DNA of 34,608 nt, from assembly GCF_001696715.1 (NCBI RefSeq), contig NZ_MBFM01000001.1, forward strand, positions 666,765-701,372, read 5' to 3'. Shown piece by piece: positions 24,218 through 33,194 of the stretch. The stretch comes from Thauera phenolivorans (GTDB lineage: Bacteria > Pseudomonadota > Gammaproteobacteria > Burkholderiales > Rhodocyclaceae). The stretch's first letter is position 1. The number at the start of each line of letters is the position of its first letter. The notes under the pieces were generated by a model. It was not told the origin of the DNA, did not search any database, and saw only the letters and a list, made by a program, of their open reading frames with translations. The translations under genes and the position numbers were made by a program.

Positions 24218-27124
24218 ATGTTGCTCGCCTCCCTCGTCCTCGTTCCGTTCATCGGCAGCCTGCTGGCGGCGCTGATGCCGCAGAGCGCCCGCAACCACGA
24301 GTCCTGGCTGGCGATCGCCGTGGCGAGCTACGGACTGATCGTCGCCGGCGCGCTCTACCCAGAGATGGCCGCCGGCGAGGTGCTGCGCGAGGAGTCCGCC
24401 TGGTTGCCAACCAAAGGCCTCGCTTTCGTGCTGCGGGTCGACGGCCTGGCCTGGGTATTCACGATGCTGGTGCTCGCGATCGGCCTGCTGGTGGTGCTCT
24501 ACGCGCGCTACTACATGTCGGCCGACGACCCGGTGCCGCGCTTCTTCTCCTTCCTGCTCGCCTTCATGGGCTCGATGCTCGGCGTCGTGCTGTCGGGCAA
24601 CCTGGTGCAGCTGGTGGTGTTCTGGGAGCTCACCAGCCTCACCTCCTTCCTGCTCATCGGCTACTGGCATCACCGCGCCGATGCCCGGCGCGGTGCGCGC
24701 ATGGCCTTCACCGTGACCGCCACCGGCGGCCTGTGCCTGATGGCCGGGGTGCTCGTGCTGGGCCACATCGTCGGCAGCTACGACCTCGACGTCGTGCTCG
24801 CCGCCGGCGACCGGATTCGCGCCCACGAGCTGTACCTCGCGGCGCTGGTGCTGGTCGCCCTCGGCGCGCTCACCAAGAGCGCGCAGTTCCCCTTCCACTT
24901 CTGGCTGCCGCACGCGATGGCTGCGCCCACCCCGGTGTCGTCCTACCTGCACTCGGCGACGATGGTGAAGGCCGGCGTGTTCCTGCTCGCGCGCCTGTGG
25001 CCGGCGCTGGCCGGCACCCCGGAATGGACCTGGATCGTCGGCGGCGCCGGGGTGTGCACCCTGCTGCTCGGCGCCTTCATCGCCATCTTCCAGCACGACC
25101 TCAAGGGCCTGCTGGCGTATTCGACGATCAGCCACCTCGGCCTCATCACCGTGCTGATCGGCATCGGCACGCCGCTGGCGATGGTGGCGGCGATCTTCCA
25201 CATCCTCAACCACGCCACCTTCAAGGCCTCGCTGTTCATGGCCGCCGGCATCATCGACCACGAGACCGGCACCCGCGACCTGCGCGTGCTGCGCGGCCTG
25301 CGCCACAAGCTGCCGATCACCGCCACGCTGGCGATCGTCGCCAGCGCGGCGATGGCGGGGGTGCCGCTGTTGAACGGCTTCCTGTCCAAGGAGATGTTCT
25401 TCGCCGAGACGCTGAGCGTGGGCGGCGAGCGCAACTGGTGGATGTCCTACGCCGCGGTGGCGATGGGCATGTTCAGCGTGGCCTACTCGCTGCGCTTCAT
25501 CTCGATCTTCTTCGGCGCGCCGGCGCAGGACCTGCCGCGCGACCCGCACGAGCCGCCGCGCTGGATGCGCTTCCCGGTCGAGCTGCTGGTGCTGGCCTGC
25601 CTCGTGGTGGGCGTCGCGCCCGCCATCAGCATCGCGCCGGTGCTCGAGATCGCGGTCGCCGCCACCCTGGGCGCGGCCGCCCCGAGCTACGACCTCGCCG
25701 TGTGGCACGGCTTCAACCTGCCGCTGCTGATGAGCATGCTCGCGCTCGCGGGCGGGGTGCTGCTCTACGTGGTGCTGCGGCGTCATTTCGACCTGCAGCG
25801 TCGCGAGCGCGTGCCCTTGTTCCACCACTTCAACGGCGCCCAGGTCTTCGAGACCACGATGCTGCAAGTGACGCGCGCGGCGGGCTGGCTGCTGCGCCGG
25901 CTCGGCACCACAAGGCTGCAGCCGCAATTGCTGCTGATGATGATCGCGCTGCTGATCCTGCCGCCGCTGCTCGCCGGCACCCCGCCCGCCTGGACGCGGA
26001 TCGCGCTGCAGGGCTTCGATCCGCTGTTCGCCACGATCTGGGCGATCGGCGGCGGCTGCGCGATCGCGGCGGCGTGGATGGCGAAGTACCACCGCCTCGC
26101 CGCGCTCGCCCTCGTGGGCGGCACCGGCATCGTCACCGCGGCGACCTTCCTGTGGCTCTCCGCGCCCGATCTGGCGCTCACCCAGCTGATGGTGGAGACC
26201 GTCACCACGGTGCTGATCCTGCTCGGGCTGCGCTGGCTGCCGCCGCGGATCGAGGCCGCCGCGGCGCCGCTCGCGCCCTTCTCGCGCGCCTCGTTGCGGC
26301 GCGCGCGCGACCTGCTGGTCGCGGTCGCCGGCGGCCTCGCGATCGCCGCGCTCACCTATGCGGTGCTGGTGCACCCGGCCTCCGATACCATCGCCGACTT
26401 CTTCCTGCTCAACGCGCTCGGCGGGGGCGGCGGCAGCAACGTGGTGAACGTCCTGCTGGTGGACTTCCGCAGCTTCGACACCTTGGGCGAGATCACCGTG
26501 CTCGCGATCGTCGCGCTCACCGTCTATGCCCTGCTGCGCCGCTTCCGCCCGGCGCCCGAGAGCGCGGCCATCCCGGCCCAGCAGCGCAACGAGGCCGATC
26601 CGGCGCGCGGCCAGACGCCGGCCGAGCAGGCGAACAGCGGCTATCTGATGGTCGCCGGCATCTACCTGCGCCTGCTGCTGCCCTTCATGGGCGTGATCGC
26701 GGTGTATTTCTTCATGCGCGGCCACAACCTGCCGGGCGGCGGTTTCGTTGCCGGCCTCGTCTTCGCGGTGGCGATCCTGGTCCAGTACATGCTCGCCGGC
26801 ACGGTGTGGGTGGAATCGCACCTGAGCCTGCGGCCGCACCGCTGGCTCGGGCTCGGGCTGGTGCTGGCGTGCGCCACCGGCCTCGGCGCCTGGCTGTTCG
26901 GCCACCCCTTCCTCACCACCCACACCGCACACGTGACCTGGCCGCTGGTGGGCGAGCTGCACCTGCCGAGCGCCTTCGTGTTCGACCTCGGCGTGTTCAC
27001 CGTGGTGGTCGGCACCACGATGCTGATGCTGGTGGCGCTCGCGCACCAGTCGCTGCGCGGACACCGCCTGCCCGGCGAGGATGGGGCGGAAGACCGCCAG
27101 GCGGCCGGCGGGAGGACGATCTGA
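24218..27124 (+). CDS. mrpA: Mrp Na+/H+ antiporter subunit A with fused MrpB
   Basis: A 968-residue multi-helix membrane protein, the largest subunit of the Mrp complex, which exchanges Na+ for H+. Residues about 1-500 resemble NuoL. Glu137 in VVFWELTSLTSFLL and the Lys in GALTKSAQFPFHFWLPHAMAAPTPVSSYLHS are the membrane charges used in proton movement. Residues about 600-800 are the MrpA C-terminal domains (LLVDFRSFDTLGEITVL) and about 820-968 an MrpB domain (MRGHNLPGGGFVAGLVFAVAILVQY), so no separate mrpB exists. The start lies in an otherwise gene-free 142-base gap containing TTGATA-N18-TGTTAC, a weak promoter. The stop overlaps mrpC by one base. Confidence 0.93.
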   Translation: MLLASLVLVPFIGSLLAALMPQSARNHESWLAIAVASYGLIVAGALYPEMAAGEVLREESAWLPTKGLAFVLRVDGLAWVFTMLVLAIGLLVVLYARYYMSADDPVPRFFSFLLAFMGSMLGVVLSGNLVQLVVFWELTSLTSFLLIGYWHHRADARRGARMAFTVTATGGLCLMAGVLVLGHIVGSYDLDVVLAAGDRIRAHELYLAALVLVALGALTKSAQFPFHFWLPHAMAAPTPVSSYLHSATMVKAGVFLLARLWPALAGTPEWTWIVGGAGVCTLLLGAFIAIFQHDLKGLLAYSTISHLGLITVLIGIGTPLAMVAAIFHILNHATFKASLFMAAGIIDHETGTRDLRVLRGLRHKLPITATLAIVASAAMAGVPLLNGFLSKEMFFAETLSVGGERNWWMSYAAVAMGMFSVAYSLRFISIFFGAPAQDLPRDPHEPPRWMRFPVELLVLACLVVGVAPAISIAPVLEIAVAATLGAAAPSYDLAVWHGFNLPLLMSMLALAGGVLLYVVLRRHFDLQRRERVPLFHHFNGAQVFETTMLQVTRAAGWLLRRLGTTRLQPQLLLMMIALLILPPLLAGTPPAWTRIALQGFDPLFATIWAIGGGCAIAAAWMAKYHRLAALALVGGTGIVTAATFLWLSAPDLALTQLMVETVTTVLILLGLRWLPPRIEAAAAPLAPFSRASLRRARDLLVAVAGGLAIAALTYAVLVHPASDTIADFFLLNALGGGGGSNVVNVLLVDFRSFDTLGEITVLAIVALTVYALLRRFRPAPESAAIPAQQRNEADPARGQTPAEQANSGYLMVAGIYLRLLLPFMGVIAVYFFMRGHNLPGGGFVAGLVFAVAILVQYMLAGTVWVESHLSLRPHRWLGLGLVLACATGLGAWLFGHPFLTTHTAHVTWPLVGELHLPSAFVFDLGVFTVVVGTTMLMLVALAHQSLRGHRLPGEDGAEDRQAAGGRTI

Positions 27125-27465
27125 TGGAAATGGTGATCGCGATCGCGGTCGGGGTGATGTTCGCGTCCGGCATCTGGCTGATCCTGCGTCCGCGGACCTT
27201 CCAGCTCATCATCGGACTCATGCTGATGTCGTACGCGGTGAATATCTTCATCTTCGCCATGGGCCGGCTGTGGGTGGACAAGCCGCCGATCACGCCGCTG
27301 CCCGACATCGATCCCGCGCAGTTCGCCGACCCGCTGCCGCAGGGCCTGGTGCTCACCGCGATCGTGATCGGCTTCGCCACCACCGCGCTCTACCTGGTGA
27401 TGATGATCGGCGCGCGCGGCCTCACCGGCAGCGACCACGTCGATGGCGAGGAGCCGCGCGAATGA
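27124..27465 (+). CDS. mrpC: Mrp antiporter subunit C
   Basis: A 113-residue membrane protein with three helices, homologous to NuoK (MEMVIAIAVGVMFASGIWLIL, IIGLMLMSYAVNIFIFAMG, LVLTAIVIGFATTALYLVMM). The segment PLPQGLVLTAIVIGFA is typical of MrpC. Its start overlaps the mrpA stop by one base (TGATG), and its end overlaps mrpD by four. The acidic C-terminal tail is short (VDGEEPRE). Confidence 0.93.
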   Translation: MEMVIAIAVGVMFASGIWLILRPRTFQLIIGLMLMSYAVNIFIFAMGRLWVDKPPITPLPDIDPAQFADPLPQGLVLTAIVIGFATTALYLVMMIGARGLTGSDHVDGEEPRE

Positions 27466-29108
27466 GTCCGCTGCCCTGGCTGCAACACCTGATCGTGGTG
27501 CCCGTGCTGCTGCCGCTGCTGGTGGGCGCGCTGCTGATCCCGGTCAACCAGAAGCGTCACACGTTGAAGTTCGCCTTCAGCCTGGCGAGCGGCGTGCTGC
27601 TGTGGGCGGTGGCGGTCGCCCTGCTGCTGATGGCCGACGGCGAACACTGGCCGGACGGAATCGGCGTCTATCTCGCCGCCAACTGGGCGGCGCCGTTCGG
27701 CATCGTGCTGATGGTCGACCGCCTCGCCGCACTGATGCTGGTGCTCACCGCGACGATCGCGCTCGCCGTGATGGTGTTCTCGGCCCAGCGCTGGGACCGC
27801 GTCGGGGTGAACTTCCACTCGCTGTTCCAGTTCCTGCTGATGGGGCTCAACGGCGCCTTCCTCACCAACGACCTGTTCAACCTCTTCGTGTTCTTCGAGG
27901 TGATGCTCGCGGCCTCCTACGGCCTCGTGCTGCACGGCTACAACCTGCGCCGGATCCAGGCCGGGATGCAGTACGTGGCGGTCAACCTGGTCGCCTCGCT
28001 GCTGTTCCTGATCGGCGTTGCGCTGATCTACGCGGCGGCGGGCACCCTCAACATCGCCGACCTCGCCACCCGGGTGGCCACCCTCGGCCCGCAGGACGCC
28101 TGGCTGCTGCGCATCGGCGCCGTGGTGCTGGCGCTCGCCTTCCTCACCAAGGGCGCGATGTGGCCGCTCGGCTTCTGGCTGCCCACCACCTACGCCTCGG
28201 CCTCGGCGCCGGTGGGGGCGATGCTGGTGCTGATGACCAAGGTCGGCGTCTATGCGGTGCTGCGCGTCTGGCTCGCGGTGTTCGGCGAGGGCGGCGCAGA
28301 CGGCGCCGGCGCGCTCGCCGGCTTCGGCTTCGCCGCCCTGACCGTGGGCGGCATGGCGACGGTGCTGTTCGGCGCGATCGGCATGCTCGCGAGCGAGGAC
28401 GGCGGGCGCATGGCGGGCTATGGTGCGATCGTCTCCTCGGGCACCCTGCTGGCCGCGATCGGCCATGGTGGCGACGGGGTGCTCGCCTCGGGCCTGTACT
28501 ACCTGCTCGGCTCGACGCTGGCGATGGCGGCCTTCATGCTGCTGATCGAGCTCGCCGAGCGCATCCGGCCGCCCGGCGCGGCGCTGATCGCGATCACGAT
28601 GGAGGCCTTCGCGATCGAGGACAAGCCAGAGGATCCGGTCGGGGTCGGCATCCCGGGCACGCTGGCCTTCCTCGGGCTGAGCTTCGCCGCCTGTGCGCTG
28701 GTCATCAGCGGCATGCCGCCGCTGGCGGGCTTCGTCGCCAAGTTCAGCCTCTTCCACGCCATGCTGGCGAGCGCGGCGACGACGCCCGGCGGGGTGCCGG
28801 CGAGCACCTGGCTGCTGATCGCGCTGATCGTGCTCGCCGGCCTGGCGGCGATCATCGCGCTGATGCGGCTCGGCGTTCGCATCTTCTGGGCTTCGGGGGC
28901 GGTGACGCCGCCGCGGCTGCAGGTGTCGGAGGCGGCGCCGGTGAGCGCGCTGGTGCTGCTGTGCGTGCTGCTCACGCTGCAGGCAGGCGCGGTGTTCGAC
29001 TATCTCGCCCGCACGGTCGCGGGTCTGTCGCGCAGCGCCGACTACAGCGCGCGCGTGCTCGGCGAGCCGCCGGTGCTGCGCGCGCCTGCCGGGGAGTCGC
29101 TGCGGTGA
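27462..29108 (+). CDS. mrpD: Mrp antiporter subunit D
   Basis: A 548-residue membrane protein of the NuoM/NuoN type, a core proton-pathway subunit. It has about 14 helices. Glu146 in FVFFEVMLAASYGL and the Lys in LAFLTKGAMWPLGFWLP are the conserved membrane charges. The start MSPLPWLQHLIVVPVLLPLL follows an ATGA overlap with mrpC; longer in-frame reading upstream lies inside mrpC and mrpA and is not used. The region MEAFAIEDKPEDPVG is a hydrophilic loop usual in Gram-negative MrpD. Confidence 0.93.
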   Translation: MSPLPWLQHLIVVPVLLPLLVGALLIPVNQKRHTLKFAFSLASGVLLWAVAVALLLMADGEHWPDGIGVYLAANWAAPFGIVLMVDRLAALMLVLTATIALAVMVFSAQRWDRVGVNFHSLFQFLLMGLNGAFLTNDLFNLFVFFEVMLAASYGLVLHGYNLRRIQAGMQYVAVNLVASLLFLIGVALIYAAAGTLNIADLATRVATLGPQDAWLLRIGAVVLALAFLTKGAMWPLGFWLPTTYASASAPVGAMLVLMTKVGVYAVLRVWLAVFGEGGADGAGALAGFGFAALTVGGMATVLFGAIGMLASEDGGRMAGYGAIVSSGTLLAAIGHGGDGVLASGLYYLLGSTLAMAAFMLLIELAERIRPPGAALIAITMEAFAIEDKPEDPVGVGIPGTLAFLGLSFAACALVISGMPPLAGFVAKFSLFHAMLASAATTPGGVPASTWLLIALIVLAGLAAIIALMRLGVRIFWASGAVTPPRLQVSEAAPVSALVLLCVLLTLQAGAVFDYLARTVAGLSRSADYSARVLGEPPVLRAPAGESLR

Positions 29109-29629
29109 AACGCTGGCTGCCTTCGCCGCTGCTGTCGGTCAGCCTGTTGCTGACCTGGCTGATGCTCAACCAGAGTGTCGCACCGGGCCACCTGCTGCTC
29201 GGCGGCGCGCTCGCGATCATCGCCCCGCTGCTCGCGCGCCCGCTGCAGCCGCACGGTCATGCCCGCCTCGGCCGCCCGCTCGCGCTGTTCCGGCTGCTCT
29301 GGCTGTCGGCGATCGAGATCGTGCGTTCCTGCTTCAACGTCACCCAGATCATCCTGCTGCGCCGCTCCGAGCAGGTCAATTCGCAGTTCATCCGGGTGCC
29401 GCTCGCGCTGCGCAGCCCGCACGGGCTGGCCCTGCTGTCGTGCCTGATCAACTCGACCCCGGGCACGGTGTGGGTGGAGATCCTGCCCGAGAAGCACGAA
29501 CTGCTGCTGCACGTCTTCGACCTGCACGACGAGCAGTGGTGGGTGGAAACCATCAAGACGCGTTACGAGCAGCCGATCATCGAGGTGTTCGAGACGCACG
29601 AAGCGAAACCCGAAGGAGACCGGGCATGA
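29105..29629 (+). CDS. mrpE: Mrp antiporter subunit E
   Basis: A 174-residue membrane protein with two or three N-terminal helices (LLSVSLLLTWLMLN, HLLLGGALAIIAPLLARPL, and RLLWLSAIEIVRSCFNVTQIIL) and a cytosolic C-terminal domain (LLSCLINSTPGTVWVEI, then LLLHVFDLHDEQWWVETIK). The TPGT segment is the MrpE signature. It starts with GTG overlapping the mrpD stop (GTGA, 29105-29108) and ends in an ATGA overlap with mrpF. Confidence 0.92.
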   Translation: MKRWLPSPLLSVSLLLTWLMLNQSVAPGHLLLGGALAIIAPLLARPLQPHGHARLGRPLALFRLLWLSAIEIVRSCFNVTQIILLRRSEQVNSQFIRVPLALRSPHGLALLSCLINSTPGTVWVEILPEKHELLLHVFDLHDEQWWVETIKTRYEQPIIEVFETHEAKPEGDRA

Positions 29630-29910
29630 CGACCGCGACGCTGCTGTCGGCGGCGATCCTCTTCGCGCTGGCCTGCGTGGTGTTGGCGATGGTGCTGTGC
29701 ACCCTGCGCCTGCTGATCGGCCCGAGCGCGCAGGACCGCGTGCTGGCGCTGGACACGCTGTGGATGTGCACCATGCTGCTCGCGCTGATGCTCGGCATCC
29801 GCCACGGCAGCGAGATCTATTTCGAGGCCGCGCTGATCATCGCCCTGCTCGGCTTCGTGTCGACGATCGCGCTCGCCAAGTTCCTGATGCGCGGGGAGGT
29901 GATCGAATGA
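29626..29910 (+). CDS. mrpF: Mrp antiporter subunit F
   Basis: A 94-residue membrane protein with three helices. The loop RLLIGPSAQDRVLALDTL after helix 1 is the MrpF signature, and EIYFEAALIIALLGFVSTIALAKFL forms the last helix. It is coupled to both neighbours by four-base ATGA overlaps, showing that all the mrp genes form a single translation-coupled unit. Confidence 0.92.
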   Translation: MTTATLLSAAILFALACVVLAMVLCTLRLLIGPSAQDRVLALDTLWMCTMLLALMLGIRHGSEIYFEAALIIALLGFVSTIALAKFLMRGEVIE

Positions 29911-30263
29911 ATTTCGCCGAAACCCTGCCCTGGTGGGCCGCCCTGCCGGTCGCCTTCCTGCTCGTGCTCGGCGGCCTGATCGCGGTGATCGGCACGCTCG
30001 GCCTGTTCCGCCTGCAGAGCTTCTACCAGCGCATCCACGGCCCGGCGATCACCGTCACCCTCGGCGCCGGCTGCATCCTGGTGGCCTCGATGCTGTACTT
30101 CAGCGTGACGCAGTCGCGCCTGGTGATCCACGAGCTGCTGATCGCCGCCTTCGTGCTGATGACCGCGCCGGTGGTGTCGATGCTGATCATGCGCGCCGCG
30201 CTGTACCGCGACCTGCGCGCGAGCCGCGAGGCGGCCTCGCACGACGAGGCGAAGGGGATGTGA
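29907..30263 (+). CDS. mrpG: Mrp antiporter subunit G
   Basis: A 118-residue membrane protein with three helices, the last gene of the operon. The sequence GTLGLFRLQSFYQRIHGPAIT is the MrpG signature, followed by VIHELLIAAFVLMTAPVVSMLIMRAAL. A strong stem-loop lies 31 bases after the stop. Together the genes give the complete set needed for an Mrp complex of the fused-AB type (A, C, D, E, F, G). Confidence 0.92.
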   Translation: MNFAETLPWWAALPVAFLLVLGGLIAVIGTLGLFRLQSFYQRIHGPAITVTLGAGCILVASMLYFSVTQSRLVIHELLIAAFVLMTAPVVSMLIMRAALYRDLRASREAASHDEAKGM

Positions 30264-30294
30264 GGCGCCCGAGGGTCGGGGTATCTTCGCCTGC

Positions 30295-30315
30295 AGCCCC
30301 GGACGCACCGGGGCT
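30295..30315. terminator. Stem-loop between convergent mrpG and the FabMG-like gene
   Basis: A perfect 8-base stem, AGCCCCGG (30295-30302) and CCGGGGCT (30308-30315), closes a five-base loop. It sits in the 63-base gap between two convergent genes and could stop transcription from both sides. There is no T-run, so protein-assisted termination or mRNA-end protection is possible. Confidence 0.6.
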
Positions 30316-30326
30316 GAGCGCCACGT

Positions 30327-31643
30327 TCAGGCGTGCAGCGCGTTGAGCTGGCGGGCGACGATGTCGTGGTTGAGCCACAGCACCGGCCCGGCGGGCGCTG
30401 CCGACTCCCGGAAGATCAGGGCGCCGGTGGCCTCCACCACCAGGGCGCTGAGCAGGTCGGTGATCAGCGCGCCGCGGTCCTCGTGCAACTGCACGATCTC
30501 CTCCGAGGTGCCGATCTGGAGGTCGGCCTGCGCCGGGCTGTTGGGCATCGGCCAGGCGGCGAAGTCGCGGTAGGCCTGCATCACCTCGCTGCCGTGGAAG
30601 GCGGCCAGCTTCTGCAGTACGTCCTCGAGCGCGACGCCCTCGCTCAGCAGGGCGCGGCAGGCCTGCCACTGGGCCTCGGCCCAGGCGCCGCCGCCTTCCT
30701 TCTTCAGCGCCTCGAGCAGCGAGATCAGCGGCAGCTCGACGCCGGCGAAGACGTCGGTGGAGTTGGTGCGGATCTCGGGGCAGTTGTAGACGGTCGCCTT
30801 GACGCCCTGCTCCCACGCCGCGCGGGCGATGCGTTCGAGCCGCATCTTGGCGTAGCCCTGGGTATAGTTGGTGTAGGTCTGCCACTGGTAGCGGCCGTCG
30901 ATCAGGATCTCGGTGCCGTGGTAGCCGTAGGCGGTGTAGCGCACCTGGCCGCCCGCGGCCTCGACGCGCGCGCGCAGCGCCGCGCTGCCTTCGATCAGGT
31001 GGCCGAAGGTGTTCGCCGACACCTCGTCGAAGTTCTGCATGATCAGCTTGCCGAGGTCGCTGTCGAGCAGGGTCTGCGACGACATGAAGCGGTCGTCGCG
31101 TCCCTTGTAGATGCGGTTGGCGATCACCATGAACACCTTCGCGCGCGGGATGCCGCCCGCCATGGTGTGGGCGAACAGCACGTTGCGGCCCTCGCCGACG
31201 ATGTCCTCGAGCTCGGCCATCACCTCGGCCACCGCCTTGCGGAAGCGCTCGGTGCCGATCGCGCGGCATTTCTCGATATGGGCCCAGTCCAGCTTGTCCT
31301 GCTCCCAGGTTTTCAGCGTCATGCGGTTGAGCAGCTCGGTCGGGGTCGGCTCGCCCGCCGGCGCGTCGAGGTCGAAGCCGGCCATCAGCGGCACGTTGAT
31401 GATCCTGCCGCCGAGGTTGGCCTCGGCCGCCGCCAGTTCTTCCGCGTTCAGCGGGCGCAGCGCGTTGTCGTCGTCGCGCCGGCCGACGGTGATGCCGACG
31501 ATCTCCATCCCCGCCTGGCGCGCCTGGTCGACGAGGCCGGTGGCGTAGCCGCGCCCGAAAAGTTCGCCGAAGAGCACGAACACGTCGCCCTTGTGGAAGA
31601 GGTTGGTCTGCGGAAGCTGCTTCAGGGAGGTGAGTTCGTTCAT
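30327..31643 (-). CDS. Conserved protein, tentatively FabMG-type enoyl-ACP-reductase family
   Basis: A 438-residue protein without signal peptide or clear membrane segment. The N-terminal DVFVLFGELFGRGYATGLVDQARQAG followed by IVGITVGRR has the strand, glycine-rich loop, helix, strand order of a Rossmann-like nucleotide site. Other notable segments are LFAHTMAGGIPRAKVFMVIANRI, YGYHGTEILIDG and a Cys in VYNCPEIRTNSTD. I recall proteins of this kind named FabMG-family enoyl-ACP reductase in databases, but I see no classic SDR Tyr-x-x-x-Lys motif and would treat the function as unproven. It stands alone, leftward, divergent from the sigma factor. ATTCTA at 31680-31685 reads TAGAAT on its strand, a possible -10. 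Confidence 0.55.
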   Translation of the reverse strand: MNELTSLKQLPQTNLFHKGDVFVLFGELFGRGYATGLVDQARQAGMEIVGITVGRRDDDNALRPLNAEELAAAEANLGGRIINVPLMAGFDLDAPAGEPTPTELLNRMTLKTWEQDKLDWAHIEKCRAIGTERFRKAVAEVMAELEDIVGEGRNVLFAHTMAGGIPRAKVFMVIANRIYKGRDDRFMSSQTLLDSDLGKLIMQNFDEVSANTFGHLIEGSAALRARVEAAGGQVRYTAYGYHGTEILIDGRYQWQTYTNYTQGYAKMRLERIARAAWEQGVKATVYNCPEIRTNSTDVFAGVELPLISLLEALKKEGGGAWAEAQWQACRALLSEGVALEDVLQKLAAFHGSEVMQAYRDFAAWPMPNSPAQADLQIGTSEEIVQLHEDRGALITDLLSALVVEATGALIFRESAAPAGPVLWLNHDIVARQLNALHA

Positions 31644-31793
31644 GGCGTCGTGTGCGAGTGAGAAAGTGAGCTTCCCGCGATTCTACCGAGTTGAACCTCC
31701 GTCGCCCCAGTTTGACGCCTCTCGTCACGTGGCCGGATGCCGGACCGCCGCCTATTCTTGAAGCTCCATGAATGGCAGCGCAGAGGTTCGAGG

Positions 31794-33086
31794 ATGAAGA
31801 CTGCGCCAGCGGGCCGTGGGGCGGGCTGCCGTTCCGCCAGCCCTCGGCTGGGCGCCCTCCCCGCCATCCCGGACGAAGTGGAGGCGATCTACAGGCGTGA
31901 GTCGCGCCGCATCTTCGCGACCCTGGTACGCCTGCTCGGCGACTTCGATCTCGCCGAAGAGGCGCTGCACGACGCCTTTCGCGCCGCCCTCGAGCAATGG
32001 CCGCGCGAGGGCGTGCCCGCCAATCCACGCGCCTGGCTGGTGTCGACCGGCCGTTTCAAGGCGATCGACGCCTTGCGGCGGCGGGCGCGCTTCGATCTGG
32101 TGGACGACCTCGACGACTGCCCGTCCCCGACCGGTTTCGATCCGGCGGACGAGCCCAGCGTCGAGGACGACCGCCTGCGGCTGATCTTCACCTGCTGTCA
32201 CCCCGCGCTCTCGCCCGAAGCGCGCATCGCGCTGACGCTGCGCGAGGTGTGCGGCCTCAGTACCGAGGCGATCGCCCACGCCTTCCTGGTCGCGCCGCCC
32301 ACCCTCGCGCAGCGCATCGTGCGCGCCAAGACGAGAATCCGCGACTCGCTCATCCCCTATGAGGTGCCGCTGCAGGCCGAGCTGGGCGCGCGGCTCGACA
32401 GCGTACTGCGCGTGATCTACCTGGTGTTCAACGAGGGCTACTCGGCCTCGGCGGGCGATTCGCTGACGCGCGCCGACCTCTCGGGCGAGGCGATCCGGCT
32501 CGGCCGCCTGCTCGTCGAGCTGCTCCCCGAAGCGGAGCCGGTCGGCCTGCTCGCGCTGATGCTGCTGCAGGAGTCGCGCCGCGACGCGCGCACCACCCCG
32601 GAGGGGGCGCTCGTGCTGCTCGAGGAGCAGGACCGTTCGCTGTGGCGGCGCGAGCTGATCGCCGAGGGCGTGGCGCTGGTCGAGCGCGCGTTGCGGGCGG
32701 GCGGCGCCGGCCCTTACGCCGTGCAGGCGGCGATCGCCGCCGTCCATGCCGAAGCGCCCACCGCGGCGGCGACCGACTGGGCGCAGATCGTCGGCCTCTA
32801 CGACGTGCTGCTGGGTCTCGATCCCTCGCCGGTGATCGCGCTGAACCGTGCCGTGGCGCTGGCGATGCGCGACGGCGCCGCGGCGGGGCTGGCCGAGGTC
32901 GACGCGATCCTCGCTCGCGGTGAGCTCGCCGACTACCACCTCGCCTACGCCGCGCGCGCCGACCTGTGCCGTCGCCTGGGCAGGGTCGACGAGGCGCGCA
33001 CCGCCTACCGGCGCGCGATCGCGCTCACCACCCAGCGACCGGAGCGTCGCTTCCTCGAGCGCAGGCTGGCGCAATTGCCCGGGTGA
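31794..33086 (+). CDS. ECF sigma factor with C-terminal extension (ECF42 type)
   Basis: A 430-residue RNA polymerase sigma factor. Residues about 25-95 hold sigma region 2 (LLGDFDLAEEALHDAFRAALEQWP, then NPRAWLVSTGRFKAIDALRRR) and about 130-180 region 4 (ALTLREVCGLSTEAIAHAFLVAPPTLAQRIVRAKTRI). The remaining 250 residues form the long extension with VFNEGYSASAGDSLTRADLSGEAIRLGRLL (DUF6596-like) and TPR-like helices near the end (LNRAVALAMRDG, ARADLCRRLGRVDEARTAYRRAI). This architecture with a DGPF/YciI neighbour defines ECF42; no anti-sigma gene is present. I chose the ATG at 31794; one at 31737 would add 19 residues. Confidence 0.9.
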   Translation: MKTAPAGRGAGCRSASPRLGALPAIPDEVEAIYRRESRRIFATLVRLLGDFDLAEEALHDAFRAALEQWPREGVPANPRAWLVSTGRFKAIDALRRRARFDLVDDLDDCPSPTGFDPADEPSVEDDRLRLIFTCCHPALSPEARIALTLREVCGLSTEAIAHAFLVAPPTLAQRIVRAKTRIRDSLIPYEVPLQAELGARLDSVLRVIYLVFNEGYSASAGDSLTRADLSGEAIRLGRLLVELLPEAEPVGLLALMLLQESRRDARTTPEGALVLLEEQDRSLWRRELIAEGVALVERALRAGGAGPYAVQAAIAAVHAEAPTAAATDWAQIVGLYDVLLGLDPSPVIALNRAVALAMRDGAAAGLAEVDAILARGELADYHLAYAARADLCRRLGRVDEARTAYRRAIALTTQRPERRFLERRLAQLPG

Positions 33087-33100
33087 TGTCTCCGCCCCGC

Positions 33101-33127
33101 TGTCGATTCCGCCGCGCGCCGTTCGAC
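33101..33127 (+). promoter_or_regulatory. Likely ECF42 promoter before the YciI/DGPF gene
   Basis: TGTCGA (33101-33106), 17 bases, CGAC (33124-33127). As I recall, ECF42 targets have a TGTCGA -35 and a CGAC or CGTC -10, so the fit is good. The 27-base block recurs with two differences at 33601-33627. It begins 14 bases after the sigma gene stop and lies 67 bases before the yciI-like start. Confidence 0.7.
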
Positions 33128-33194
33128 TGGGGGATACGGACGCCCTGACGGGCGTGAAGCGATCCGACCCGCAACCCTCAGGAGGAGCAGGACC

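Noticed and set aside
24152-27064. A 970-codon leftward open frame over the mrpA gene
   Set aside because: It is rich in His, Gln, Arg and Ala with no recognisable domain, and mirrors a strongly supported mrpA; high GC leaves long stop-free antisense frames.
30327-31643. Nicotinate phosphoribosyltransferase
   Set aside because: I considered it from length and general appearance, but the catalytic-loop and phosphate-binding motifs of that family are not visible.
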